From assembly GCA_964450355.1 (NCBI GenBank), contig CAYVDH010000105.1, forward strand, positions 1 through 11,973: a DNA stretch of 11,973 nucleotides, given 5' to 3'. Position numbers and translations under genes: made by a program. The DNA is from CAYVDH01 sp964450355. GTDB lineage: Bacteria > Bacteroidota > Bacteroidia > NS11-12g > UBA955. Positions 1 through 6,863 of the stretch are shown piece by piece; the first letter of the stretch is position 1; the number at the start of each line of letters is the position of its first letter. The notes beneath the pieces were generated by a model. That model ran no database searches. It worked only from the letters and a program-made list of their open reading frames with translations, and was not told the DNA's origin.

Positions 1-151
1 GTAATTTGTAACAACTAATCTAAACCAAAATAAACCAATTCAAAATGAAAAAAAACAAGTTTTTAATAATTCAATTGTAACCCAATCTTATTCACTTATA
101 AACGCTGAAAAAGGAAGTTATGATTCAATGGATTTCTTTAAATCAAACCTT
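1..151. other. AT-rich stretch after the glycosyltransferase operon, no supported gene
   Basis: I see no convincing gene here. The three plus-strand frames all hit a stop within the first 18 bases; afterwards one frame stays open from base 5 to 217 but has no start codon before 128 and runs antisense into the end of the family 4 glycosyltransferase gene. Two ATG-initiated frames (45 and 120) are only about 11 codons long. No GC-rich terminator hairpin for the minus-strand operon is visible; the only symmetry is a weak A/T-only inverted repeat at 51-64 with a 2-base loop. Confidence 0.6.
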
Positions 152-1282
152 TTAATTAGCTACTTCCATCAATCCTTTGACAATGTTTTCCCAACTGAAT
201 TTTTGCTTGTATTCTGAAGCCTTTTGAGAAAATTCTTCTTCTTTTTTTTCATCGTAAAAATGACGAATGTAAGCTGCTATTTGTTTTGGGTCTTTGTCCA
301 CCACATATCCTACTTGTAAATGTGGAACAGTTTCTGCCAATCCCCCAACATCGGTTACCAACATGGGTTTGTTGAAATGGTAAGCAATCTGTGTAACCCC
401 ACTTTGGGTGGCATTGTGATAAGTTTGAACCACCATGTCGCATGCCGAAAAATAATTTGTTACTTCGCTGTTAGGGATGAAGTGGGTGTGCATTTCAATT
501 TTATTTTCAAGGTTCAATGTTTTGATCAATGAAAAATAGGGTTCTGAATCTTCGTAAAATTCACCTGCAACAAGCAGTTTAATTGGCATATCTTGAAGTG
601 AACTTTCAGCCATGCTCTTAATCATCAAATCAAGCCCTTTATAGGCTCTTATAAAACCAAAAAAAAGTAAATAATGATAATTAGGGTCTAATTTTAATTT
701 AAGTTTAGCTGTTTGTTTTTCCAATGGGTCACCAAAATTGTCGTACATTGGATGTGGAATGTACATGGATTTAACTTTAGTAAGGGCGCGCAAATCGGCA
801 AGTACTTTCTCACTCATGGTGACAAATCCATCAATTTTGGGAATGAAATAATTAGTACAAAATTGATCATAAAAGTGCTTTTCATGTGGATGAATGTTGT
901 CTGCTATGGTGACTAATTTGGTTTTTTTATTCCATTTAATGATTCTTGCAATGGTACCAAAGGCGGGAGCCATAAAAGGCATCCAATAACGGTATATGAC
1001 AAGGTCATAGTTGCTTTTTTTAATTTTCAATCCACTCAATATCCAATTGATAGGGTTGATGGAATTAATAAGACTTATGACGTTCAATTCTGCGGGCTTA
1101 GGGTCATCACTGTATTGAGTTTTTCCAGGAAATAACAGTTTGGGATATTGCAATTTAAAACTAATTAAATCGCAGCTGTGTCCTTCTTTTATAAATTGTT
1201 TGGCAAGTCTTTCATTGTATGTACTAAGTCCACCTCTGAGTGGCCAAGCGGGTCCAATGATGGCTACCTTGAGTTTAGTCAT
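152..1282 (-). CDS. Family 4 (GT-B fold) glycosyltransferase
   Basis: A probable cytoplasmic or membrane-associated glycosyltransferase that transfers a sugar from a nucleotide donor to an unknown acceptor, perhaps in cell-surface glycan synthesis. The N-terminus has the GT-B start of a beta strand followed by a glycine-rich loop (GPAWPLRGG, residues 10-18). The C-terminal domain begins near residue 203 with LLFFGFIRAYKG, the usual entry to the donor-binding domain, and carries VTDVGGLAETV at 309-319. At 376 residues the length is normal for the family. The usual E-x7-E motif is not recognisable: the segment that should hold it reads YHNATQSGVTQIAYHFNKP (288-306) and lacks the first glutamate. 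It is the last gene of the five-gene operon; its ATG overlaps the end of the family 2 glycosyltransferase gene by 8 bases, indicating translational coupling. Family assignment is firm, substrate unknown. Confidence 0.9.
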   Translation of the reverse strand: MTKLKVAIIGPAWPLRGGLSTYNERLAKQFIKEGHSCDLISFKLQYPKLLFPGKTQYSDDPKPAELNVISLINSINPINWILSGLKIKKSNYDLVIYRYWMPFMAPAFGTIARIIKWNKKTKLVTIADNIHPHEKHFYDQFCTNYFIPKIDGFVTMSEKVLADLRALTKVKSMYIPHPMYDNFGDPLEKQTAKLKLKLDPNYHYLLFFGFIRAYKGLDLMIKSMAESSLQDMPIKLLVAGEFYEDSEPYFSLIKTLNLENKIEMHTHFIPNSEVTNYFSACDMVVQTYHNATQSGVTQIAYHFNKPMLVTDVGGLAETVPHLQVGYVVDKDPKQIAAYIRHFYDEKKEEEFSQKASEYKQKFSWENIVKGLMEVAN

Positions 1283-2237
1283 TTAAGTTTAATTTGTCTG
1301 AAACGGAATAGTTATTTCTTTCGCCACTGTTTCTTGAAACTAATTCACCTATAAAACCTGTTAAAAACAATTGAGTACCGATGACCATGGCTAACATACC
1401 AAAATAGAACCAAGGAGTGCTTGTAACAAGTGCTGCTTTTTCTCCATTCATGATATGAATAAGTTTGTCAATTAACAGATATAAAGCCAATACAAATCCT
1501 ATGATAAAAAAGATTAAACCATACACACCAAAAAAGTGCATTGGTTTTTTGCCAAATTTTCCCATGAAAAAAATGGTCATTAAATCCAATAAACCATTGA
1601 CAAATCTATTTAGTCCAAATTTAGTTTTACCGTATTTTCTCGCACGGTGTTCTACCACTTGCTCACCAATTCTTTTAAATCCCGCTGACTTAGCAATCAC
1701 AGGAATGTATCTGTGCATTTCTCCATATACTTCTATGTTTTTAATGACATCGCAATGATAGGCTTTAAGCCCACAATTGAAATCATGTAAATAGATGCCG
1801 CTCATTTTGCGAGTTGCCCAATTGAATAGTTTTGTAGGTAAGGTTTTAGAAACTGGATCGTGTCTCTTTTTTTTCCAACCAGACACTAAGTCGTAGTTCT
1901 CTTCAGTTATTTTTTTGTACAATGCTGGGATTTCATCAGGGCTGTCTTGCAAATCAGCATCCGTAGTGATTACTACTTCGCCCTTGGCGTGTTCAAAGCC
2001 AATGTTAAGAGCAGCAGACTTGCCGTAATTTCTTCTGAACCGTATGCCTTTGATGTTTGAGTTTTCTTTGGATAAATGTTGAATTACCGACCAACTTTTG
2101 TCATTGCTTCCATCATCTACCAAAATAACTTCATAAGTGAATTTGTTATCATCCATCACACGTTTGATCCATGCCGTCAATTCAGGAAGAGATTCATCTT
2201 CGTTGTACAATGGAACTACTACAGATATATTAAGCAT
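1275..2237 (-). CDS. Family 2 glycosyltransferase, polyprenyl-phosphate sugar transferase type
   Basis: Membrane-anchored GT-A enzyme resembling the DPM1/GtrB/ArnC group, which moves a sugar from a nucleotide donor onto a polyprenyl phosphate at the inner face of the cytoplasmic membrane. Visible signatures: VVPLYNEDESLPEL at 7-20, the donor-binding VDDGS at 40-44, the metal-binding DAD at 93-95 followed by LQDSPDEIP, a DFNCGLKAY segment at 152-160 and YGKTKFG at 202-208. Two hydrophobic helices follow at about 235-256 and 275-298, the arrangement seen in GtrB-like enzymes. 320 residues is the usual length. Its start overlaps the end of the DUF4199 gene by 8 bases and its stop overlaps the start of the family 4 glycosyltransferase by 8 bases, so the two transferases are probably made together. 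The actual sugar and lipid cannot be read from the sequence. Confidence 0.93.
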   Translation of the reverse strand: MLNISVVVPLYNEDESLPELTAWIKRVMDDNKFTYEVILVDDGSNDKSWSVIQHLSKENSNIKGIRFRRNYGKSAALNIGFEHAKGEVVITTDADLQDSPDEIPALYKKITEENYDLVSGWKKKRHDPVSKTLPTKLFNWATRKMSGIYLHDFNCGLKAYHCDVIKNIEVYGEMHRYIPVIAKSAGFKRIGEQVVEHRARKYGKTKFGLNRFVNGLLDLMTIFFMGKFGKKPMHFFGVYGLIFFIIGFVLALYLLIDKLIHIMNGEKAALVTSTPWFYFGMLAMVIGTQLFLTGFIGELVSRNSGERNNYSVSDKLNLND

Positions 2238-2790
2238 ATTGTTTGTTTTCTTTTTTTACTATTGCTGCTACTATCAATGAAAAAATACTTCCAATGATAA
2301 TTCCCCCAACTACTGTACTAATGACAGCATAATTTATAGATAAGAATTTTTTAGTGTATTCTAAAGATTGTTTTATTTGTTCTTCTGGTAATTTTTTTTC
2401 TTTCATGTATTTTAATGATTCTTTCAATGCATTGTTTTCAATGATGCTGTAATCAATGATATAAGAATTATATATATAACTGAATACTGCAAAAATCAAA
2501 GTAGATATTAAAACGATCATGAACCCAGTTTTAAACCCTTTACTAAAGGTAATATATCCGCCATTGAACTTGTCTCTGTATTCTTTAATGCCAATGAATA
2601 AAATTGTAATTGAAATAACAGCACTTAACAATCCATTTATGGCTTTGTTAAAGCTAATTTCATTTATTAAAAGTTGTGTATTGATGATGGAATAAATAAT
2701 GGAAACAGCAGCACTTATCAATCCCCATTTAATGATGGTGTTTTTAAAGTTGTTGTCTGGTGTGCTTAGTTCTAGGGTTGTATCTTTCAT
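2230..2790 (-). CDS. DUF4199-type small integral membrane protein
   Basis: A 186-residue protein of unknown function with four predicted membrane segments, roughly 19-38, 50-69, 87-110 and 153-178. Between segments 2 and 3 lies EYRDKFNGGYITFSKGFKTG (70-89), the sequence I recognise as typical of DUF4199 proteins of Bacteroidota. A charged, lysine- and glutamate-rich stretch (about 119-148) separates segments 3 and 4 and probably forms a helical soluble loop. The C-terminus is short and basic. The gene begins 2 bases after the stop of the dihydroorotase-like gene and overlaps the family 2 glycosyltransferase by 8 bases. The linkage suggests it accompanies the glycosyltransferase at the inner membrane, but this is inference from position only. 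Confidence 0.85.
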   Translation of the reverse strand: MKDTTLELSTPDNNFKNTIIKWGLISAAVSIIYSIINTQLLINEISFNKAINGLLSAVISITILFIGIKEYRDKFNGGYITFSKGFKTGFMIVLISTLIFAVFSYIYNSYIIDYSIIENNALKESLKYMKEKKLPEEQIKQSLEYTKKFLSINYAVISTVVGGIIIGSIFSLIVAAIVKKENKQYA

Positions 2791-2792
2791 TT

Positions 2793-4055
2793 TTATAGGT
2801 TTATAGTTGTTTCAATGTGATATGGCAATGGTTTGTTAAAATAATAGGTATTATTAGATTTAGAACAATTGTTGTGTTTAGTTAATGTTGTTTGTTTGTT
2901 GGGATTGATGATGGTGATTTCAGCTTTGTTTCCAATGGCGATTTTTGGGGCTTGTAATCCAAGAATTTTGCTAGGTCCTGTATTGAATTTTTCGAACAAC
3001 ACTTCGTCAGAAAGCATAGGCATGAATCTGTTGCGACCTTCAATGGCTAAATTCAATGCAATTTGAAGGCTGATGCTTCCATAACTTGCGTAACTGAATT
3101 CAACTGCTTTTTTCTCTATTTCATATGGATGGTGGTCTGAACAAATGGCATCGATGGTTCCATCTTTAATTCCTTCCCACAATGCTTTTACTTCGTTGGC
3201 AGAGCGCAATGGAGGCATCAATTTTAAATTGGAATCAAAGTCCATCAATGTTTCATCTGTTAATACCAAATTCATCACAGCAACATCGCATGTTACTTGA
3301 ATGCCTTGGGCTTTGGCTTGGCGAATCAGTTCTACACTTTTTTCACAACTGATTTTAGAGATATGGATTTTCGCTTGGTGGTAATCGGCTAATTCAATAT
3401 CCCTCTGAACCATGATGTATTCAGATTGTGTAGGTATGCCTTTTAATCCAAGACTTACAGCAACAGCACCTTCAGCAACAGATGCATGAGGAGCTATGTT
3501 TTCATCGAAACAGAATGAATAGATTAATCCATTAAATGTTTTGGTGTAAAGCAATGCTTTGCTCAGTGTTCCACTGTTGAATATGCTGTTGTTGGCATTG
3601 CTAAAAGCAATAGCACCACTTTGATGCATATCAAATAATTCAGTGAGGTTTTCTTCGGTAGTGTTGGTAGTAATTGCTCCAAGAGGCATCAATTTAACTT
3701 TAGATGTTTTAGAAAATTGATTGACAAAGTCTATATCAGATTTTTTTTGCCTTGTAGGTAAACAATTTGGCAGTAAGGCAACTTTGCCAAACCCACCGCT
3801 AATGGCTACATTGCTCAACGATTCAAGCGTTTCACGGTGTTCGTTGCCGGGCTCAGAACTGTTGCATCTTACATCAATAAAATGCCCTGTAGCAATGCAT
3901 CCGTTGTAATTTTTAATTTCGTTGTAATGAGTTTCATCCAATTGCCAATCAATGGCAGTGATGATGCCATTTTCAATTCCAATATCTACTTGTTGTTGAT
4001 GAAATTCAGAAAATCTATCAGAAATTAAGACTTGTTTAAGCAGTATTTTTGGCAT
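2793..4055 (-). CDS. Dihydroorotase-like amidohydrolase lacking most metal ligands
   Basis: The 420 residues match dihydroorotase along their length: an N-terminal beta-sandwich strand region, the EPGNEHRETLESL segment (68-80), GGFGKVALLPNC (88-98), PPLR (281-284), CSDHHP (305-310) and a C-terminal EITIINPNK strand (379-387). Active class I dihydroorotases carry a zinc-binding HxH just before the EPG; here the triplet is R63-C64-N65. The conserved Asp region after GAIAFS reads N153-A-N, and the histidine expected in HxxHxS is K234 (HISKIS, 231-236). Only the late Asp (D307) is clearly retained. Pyrimidine synthesis is therefore doubtful; it resembles the non-catalytic PyrC-prime/PyrX homologues that assist aspartate carbamoyltransferase, although no pyrB lies nearby. 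The start codon lies 20 bases inside the BatA-type gene, so the two are cotranslated. Automatic annotation would probably call it pyrC. Confidence 0.88.
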   Translation of the reverse strand: MPKILLKQVLISDRFSEFHQQQVDIGIENGIITAIDWQLDETHYNEIKNYNGCIATGHFIDVRCNSSEPGNEHRETLESLSNVAISGGFGKVALLPNCLPTRQKKSDIDFVNQFSKTSKVKLMPLGAITTNTTEENLTELFDMHQSGAIAFSNANNSIFNSGTLSKALLYTKTFNGLIYSFCFDENIAPHASVAEGAVAVSLGLKGIPTQSEYIMVQRDIELADYHQAKIHISKISCEKSVELIRQAKAQGIQVTCDVAVMNLVLTDETLMDFDSNLKLMPPLRSANEVKALWEGIKDGTIDAICSDHHPYEIEKKAVEFSYASYGSISLQIALNLAIEGRNRFMPMLSDEVLFEKFNTGPSKILGLQAPKIAIGNKAEITIINPNKQTTLTKHNNCSKSNNTYYFNKPLPYHIETTINL

Positions 4056-6063
4056 TGGGTTTAAAAAATAAAATCAAAAGTATTTCAATTAGCAAAAATA
4101 ACAAAACAAAAATAATACACCATTTCCATAAAGGTTGACCTTTGTTTTCTATGGAAACTTTTGCTGACAATTTATCGGCACTTTGATTGAATAATTCGGC
4201 ATTTTGTTTGTCTGCCAATTCTTGTAATTCGTTATCAGACAGAGTTTTTATATCGCTTTCTTTACGGTTGTAATTAAAGGAAAGACTCATTGTATTTTGA
4301 TTGCTTGATGTATTTTTTAATTGGTAATTCCCAGCAGTTTCTATTTCTCCGTTGGTGTTGATAAATAGTTTTCCATCCATGTTTTTTTGCTCTGGAATTT
4401 GTGAATATTGATTAGAATTGATGCTCAGTTTGATGTCGTTTTCAAATTTTAAATCAGTGCCAATTGGTTCAGTTTGACCACATAGGTAGTATAAATTGGT
4501 GTGATGTTGCCCCAACATGGCTAGTTTCAATAAGAAAGGAACAAATATAGCATGGTTTTGAAAGTTGGTAAATTCTGCATTGATTGGAGAACTACAAATA
4601 AAAATTCTTCCATTTCCAATTTTATATTCATTGATGAAGGGCGCTCCATTGCTCATTTTTAAAAGGGTATTACCATTTGGCAAATTCAAATATTTAATCA
4701 CATTGGGTAAATCAGTTTGTTTAGGAACTTTTTCAAATACATCTTGAAATACGGGGTGTTCTTTGTCTAAATAATTGATTTTACCATTGAATGCAATGTA
4801 ATCTTTACCAATGTTTAATCCCAATTCGGTACTCAGGAGTGATAAACCACCGTATGGTTCTATTTTGTTTGGAAATAGTATGCATGTGCCGCCCTGAGTG
4901 GCATATTTTTTCAATTCGGTTATTAAGCCAGTGCTGGTGTTTTCTATCTGATTTAAAATGATTAAATTAGAACTTGGAAATTCATTAAATTGAACATTGC
5001 CCGCATTGTATTTGATGTAATCATATCCTAAAGTTTCTTCATAAATGGAATTTAAATAGATGTTTTCTTCTTTGGAGATGTTTATGACTTTGAATTGGTC
5101 TTTGATGTTTAAACTAAAAAACAATTTATCATCAAAATTCATTTCATCATTGTTGATTTTAATGACTCCTTGGTGAGAACCACCATCGTCTATTGTAAAT
5201 GATATTGAAACAGTGGATTTTCCCCATGATTTGATGTTGGTATTGGCAATGCCTTTTGGTTTATTGTCTATTGATAATTCTACAGTTAGTCCTTCAATTT
5301 CTTCTTCAGAATAGTTCGATAAATCCACTTTTAATTCCATTGCTTGTTTAGGTAGCACAATAGGGGAGCTTAGGTAACAAGAATCAATGCTGATGTTTTT
5401 AAGTTTTGTTGAAGGTATTTTAATCCAATAATTTTTAATAAAACTGTCTTGCATTGACTCAGATACTGGTAAATCATTTTTTTGAAAATCAGAAATCAAG
5501 TATTGATGAACAGATTTATTAGAATTCTTTACTAATCGATCTTGAACTTCGAGCAAAGTAGTTAAAGGTTTAGAACCTGTTCCTATCTTAATTTTATCAA
5601 TGTTTTCAAGGGTGTTTTGTTTGCTTGTTTTATGCAATAGAGAACCGTTTAAGTCGGAAGTGATGATGATGAATTCATCTTCGTTGTTGCTTGCATTGAC
5701 AATTGCTCTTGCTCTGTTTTTAACGGATTCTAGCATGGGACCTTCCTGATTGTTGTTAGACATGCTGAAACTGTTGTCTATGATTAAGCTGATGAGTTTT
5801 TTATCCGCTATTTTTGAATTTTTACTGATGAGTACTGGTTGAGAAAAAGCAAACACTAAAAATGTCAATGCCAATAATCTACTGGCAAGAACTAAATATT
5901 TTTTAAGTTGATTTCCAGATTTTGTTTCTTGAGTGATTTGACGTAAGAACCTAACATTAGTGAATTCTATCTTTTTGTATTTTCTAAAATTAAAAAGGTG
6001 AACGATGATTGGAATAGCCAATGCAAATAAAGCGAACAAAAAATGGGGATAAAGCCAAGTCAT
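4036..6063 (-). CDS. BatA-type membrane protein with von Willebrand A-like domain
   Basis: A 675-residue membrane protein. The N-terminus is a clear BatA/double-transmembrane domain: first helix about 5-22, then HLFNFRKYKKIEFTNVRFL (22-40), then a second helix about 56-73. A von Willebrand A-like domain follows, with the metal-ion-dependent adhesion motif DNSFS at 96-100. The central part (about 215-300) looks like a beta-sandwich, and a stretch around 360-510 contains LIILNQI and GGTCILFPNK, as in the glutamine-amidotransferase-like region of related proteins. A last helix at about 646-667 returns to the membrane, leaving a short basic tail. The bulk should face the periplasm. Proteins of this kind are linked to aerotolerance operons by name only; the function here is unknown. 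It is the first gene of the operon and overlaps the dihydroorotase-like gene by 20 bases. Confidence 0.88.
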   Translation of the reverse strand: MTWLYPHFLFALFALAIPIIVHLFNFRKYKKIEFTNVRFLRQITQETKSGNQLKKYLVLASRLLALTFLVFAFSQPVLISKNSKIADKKLISLIIDNSFSMSNNNQEGPMLESVKNRARAIVNASNNEDEFIIITSDLNGSLLHKTSKQNTLENIDKIKIGTGSKPLTTLLEVQDRLVKNSNKSVHQYLISDFQKNDLPVSESMQDSFIKNYWIKIPSTKLKNISIDSCYLSSPIVLPKQAMELKVDLSNYSEEEIEGLTVELSIDNKPKGIANTNIKSWGKSTVSISFTIDDGGSHQGVIKINNDEMNFDDKLFFSLNIKDQFKVINISKEENIYLNSIYEETLGYDYIKYNAGNVQFNEFPSSNLIILNQIENTSTGLITELKKYATQGGTCILFPNKIEPYGGLSLLSTELGLNIGKDYIAFNGKINYLDKEHPVFQDVFEKVPKQTDLPNVIKYLNLPNGNTLLKMSNGAPFINEYKIGNGRIFICSSPINAEFTNFQNHAIFVPFLLKLAMLGQHHTNLYYLCGQTEPIGTDLKFENDIKLSINSNQYSQIPEQKNMDGKLFINTNGEIETAGNYQLKNTSSNQNTMSLSFNYNRKESDIKTLSDNELQELADKQNAELFNQSADKLSAKVSIENKGQPLWKWCIIFVLLFLLIEILLILFFKPNAKNTA

Positions 6064-6074
6064 TTGATTTCATG

Positions 6075-6082
6075 CAAATATA
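6075..6082 (-). promoter_or_regulatory. Probable -7 element of the minus-strand operon
   Basis: Read on the minus strand the bases are TATATTTG, a full match to the Bacteroidota -7 consensus TAnnTTTG. There are 11 bases between its last G and the ATG of the BatA-type gene, so the leader would be only a few bases long. I could not find a TTG at the expected -33 distance, and the surrounding DNA is very AT-rich, so a chance match remains possible. Confidence 0.5.
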
Positions 6083-6223
6083 TATATTTTTATTTAAAGC
6101 TATGTAGTATTTGTATTTCAGAATTAAATCTAAAAAGATGAATGTTTCATTTTTATTGTTGAATACTTTCAATTTGTGTTTTCTATTGACAACATAAGTT
6201 CATGAAAGATTCTTTTTTTTGGC

Positions 6224-6231
6224 TACTTTTG
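6224..6231 (+). promoter_or_regulatory. Probable -7 element of the thioredoxin-like gene
   Basis: TACTTTTG is a full match to the Bacteroidota -7 consensus TAnnTTTG and is followed by GCATC, a context I associate with promoters of this phylum. Only four bases separate it from the ATG at 6236. Transcription would begin at or within a few bases of that ATG, implying a leaderless message or use of the in-frame ATG at 6242. No clear -33 TTG is visible at the normal spacing. Confidence 0.6.
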
Positions 6232-6235
6232 CATC

Positions 6236-6733
6236 ATGAAGATGAAGAAAATCATACTTTTGTCATTAGCTTTTGCTACCATTACTACTTATTTTATATT
6301 GAAAATGATGAAATCAAAAAATGCATTTGAAAACATGATGAAAACAGCGCAATTGACTGATTTAAATCAGAATAAATTGGATTTAGCAAAATTAGAAGGC
6401 AAAGTATTTGTCATTAGTTTTTTTCAGACTTGGTGTGGCGATTGTGTTAGGGAAAACCCTGAGCTTAAAAAATTACAAGAAGAATTTGATTCTACTAAAT
6501 TTCAAGTTTTATTGGTAAGTGATGAATCGGTAGAAAAATTAAATTTGTTTAATGAGAGGTTTCAATCAGGACTTAAAATATACCAAAGCTCAGTAGCTTT
6601 AAAAGATTTAGGAGTTTCCAGATTCCCTACTACATTTTTAATAGATAAAAAAGGAAATACTCTGATTCATAAAGTAGAAGGAATCCATTGGTACACTCCA
6701 GAAATAATTGAGCAGATAAAAACTCATTTGTAA
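6236..6733 (+). CDS. Membrane-anchored TlpA/ResA-like thioredoxin
   Basis: A 165-residue thiol-disulfide oxidoreductase-like protein. Residues about 4-22 form a hydrophobic signal anchor after two lysines, with no lipobox cysteine, so the thioredoxin domain should sit in the periplasm tethered to the inner membrane. The active-site motif is WCGDC (C67-G-D-C70) after VISFFQT, followed by the ENPELKKL helix typical of TlpA/ResA proteins. The cis-proline loop is SRFPTTFLID with Pro131, and a glycine-containing hairpin (KKGNTLIHKVEG, 138-149) completes the fold. Such proteins usually reduce disulfides in apocytochromes or other exported proteins; the partner here is unknown. Two in-frame ATGs (6236 and 6242) are possible starts and both leave the signal anchor intact. 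The gene is divergent from the glycosyltransferase operon and 130 bases before the receptor gene. Confidence 0.9.
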   Translation: MKMKKIILLSLAFATITTYFILKMMKSKNAFENMMKTAQLTDLNQNKLDLAKLEGKVFVISFFQTWCGDCVRENPELKKLQEEFDSTKFQVLLVSDESVEKLNLFNERFQSGLKIYQSSVALKDLGVSRFPTTFLIDKKGNTLIHKVEGIHWYTPEIIEQIKTHL

Positions 6734-6760
6734 ACTGAGATTAAGGCAAGTCAAATTATT

Positions 6761-6798
6761 TGTTATCCAAATGTTAAGAAACGGGTATTAAATGTTAA
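6761..6798 (+). promoter_or_regulatory. Possible operator: phased TGTTA repeats upstream of the receptor
   Basis: TGTTAT at 6761 and TGTTAA at 6772 are exactly 11 bases apart, and a third TGTTAA begins at 6793, 21 bases after the second. The longer 9-mer AAATGTTAA occurs twice (6769-6777 and 6790-6798), 21 bases apart. Direct repeats about one helical turn apart are how PhoB/OmpR-family regulators bind. The repeats lie about 65-100 bases before the receptor ATG, a plausible activator position. The sequence is AT-rich, so confidence is low. Confidence 0.35.
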
Positions 6799-6851
6799 AT
6801 ATCAGTCTAAAAACATCATTTTAGTTTAAAATTAAGTTAATACTGTTACAC

Positions 6852-6859
6852 CAAATTTG
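6852..6859 (+). promoter_or_regulatory. Weak candidate -7 element of the TonB-dependent receptor gene
   Basis: CAAATTTG matches seven of the eight positions counted in TAnnTTTG (C instead of the first T). It is placed exactly as the -7 element of the thioredoxin-like gene is, with four bases between its final G and the ATG. That shared geometry is the main support. No -33 TTG is visible. Confidence 0.3.
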
Positions 6860-6863
6860 TTGC

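Noticed and set aside
51..64. Inverted repeat AAAAAC-AA-GTTTTT as a terminator for the minus-strand operon
   Set aside because: The stem has a single G-C pair and a 2-base loop, too weak for a terminator.
5..217. Open plus-strand frame of about 70 codons overlapping the end of the family 4 glycosyltransferase
   Set aside because: It is preceded by a stop at 2-4, has no start codon before 128, runs antisense to a well-supported gene and has the N/K/S-rich composition expected of AT-rich non-coding DNA.
5990..6172. 60-residue minus-strand frame spanning the BatA-type start and the intergenic region
   Set aside because: It overlaps the N-terminal membrane domain of the BatA-type gene in another frame, and its sequence looks like a translation of AT-rich intergenic DNA.
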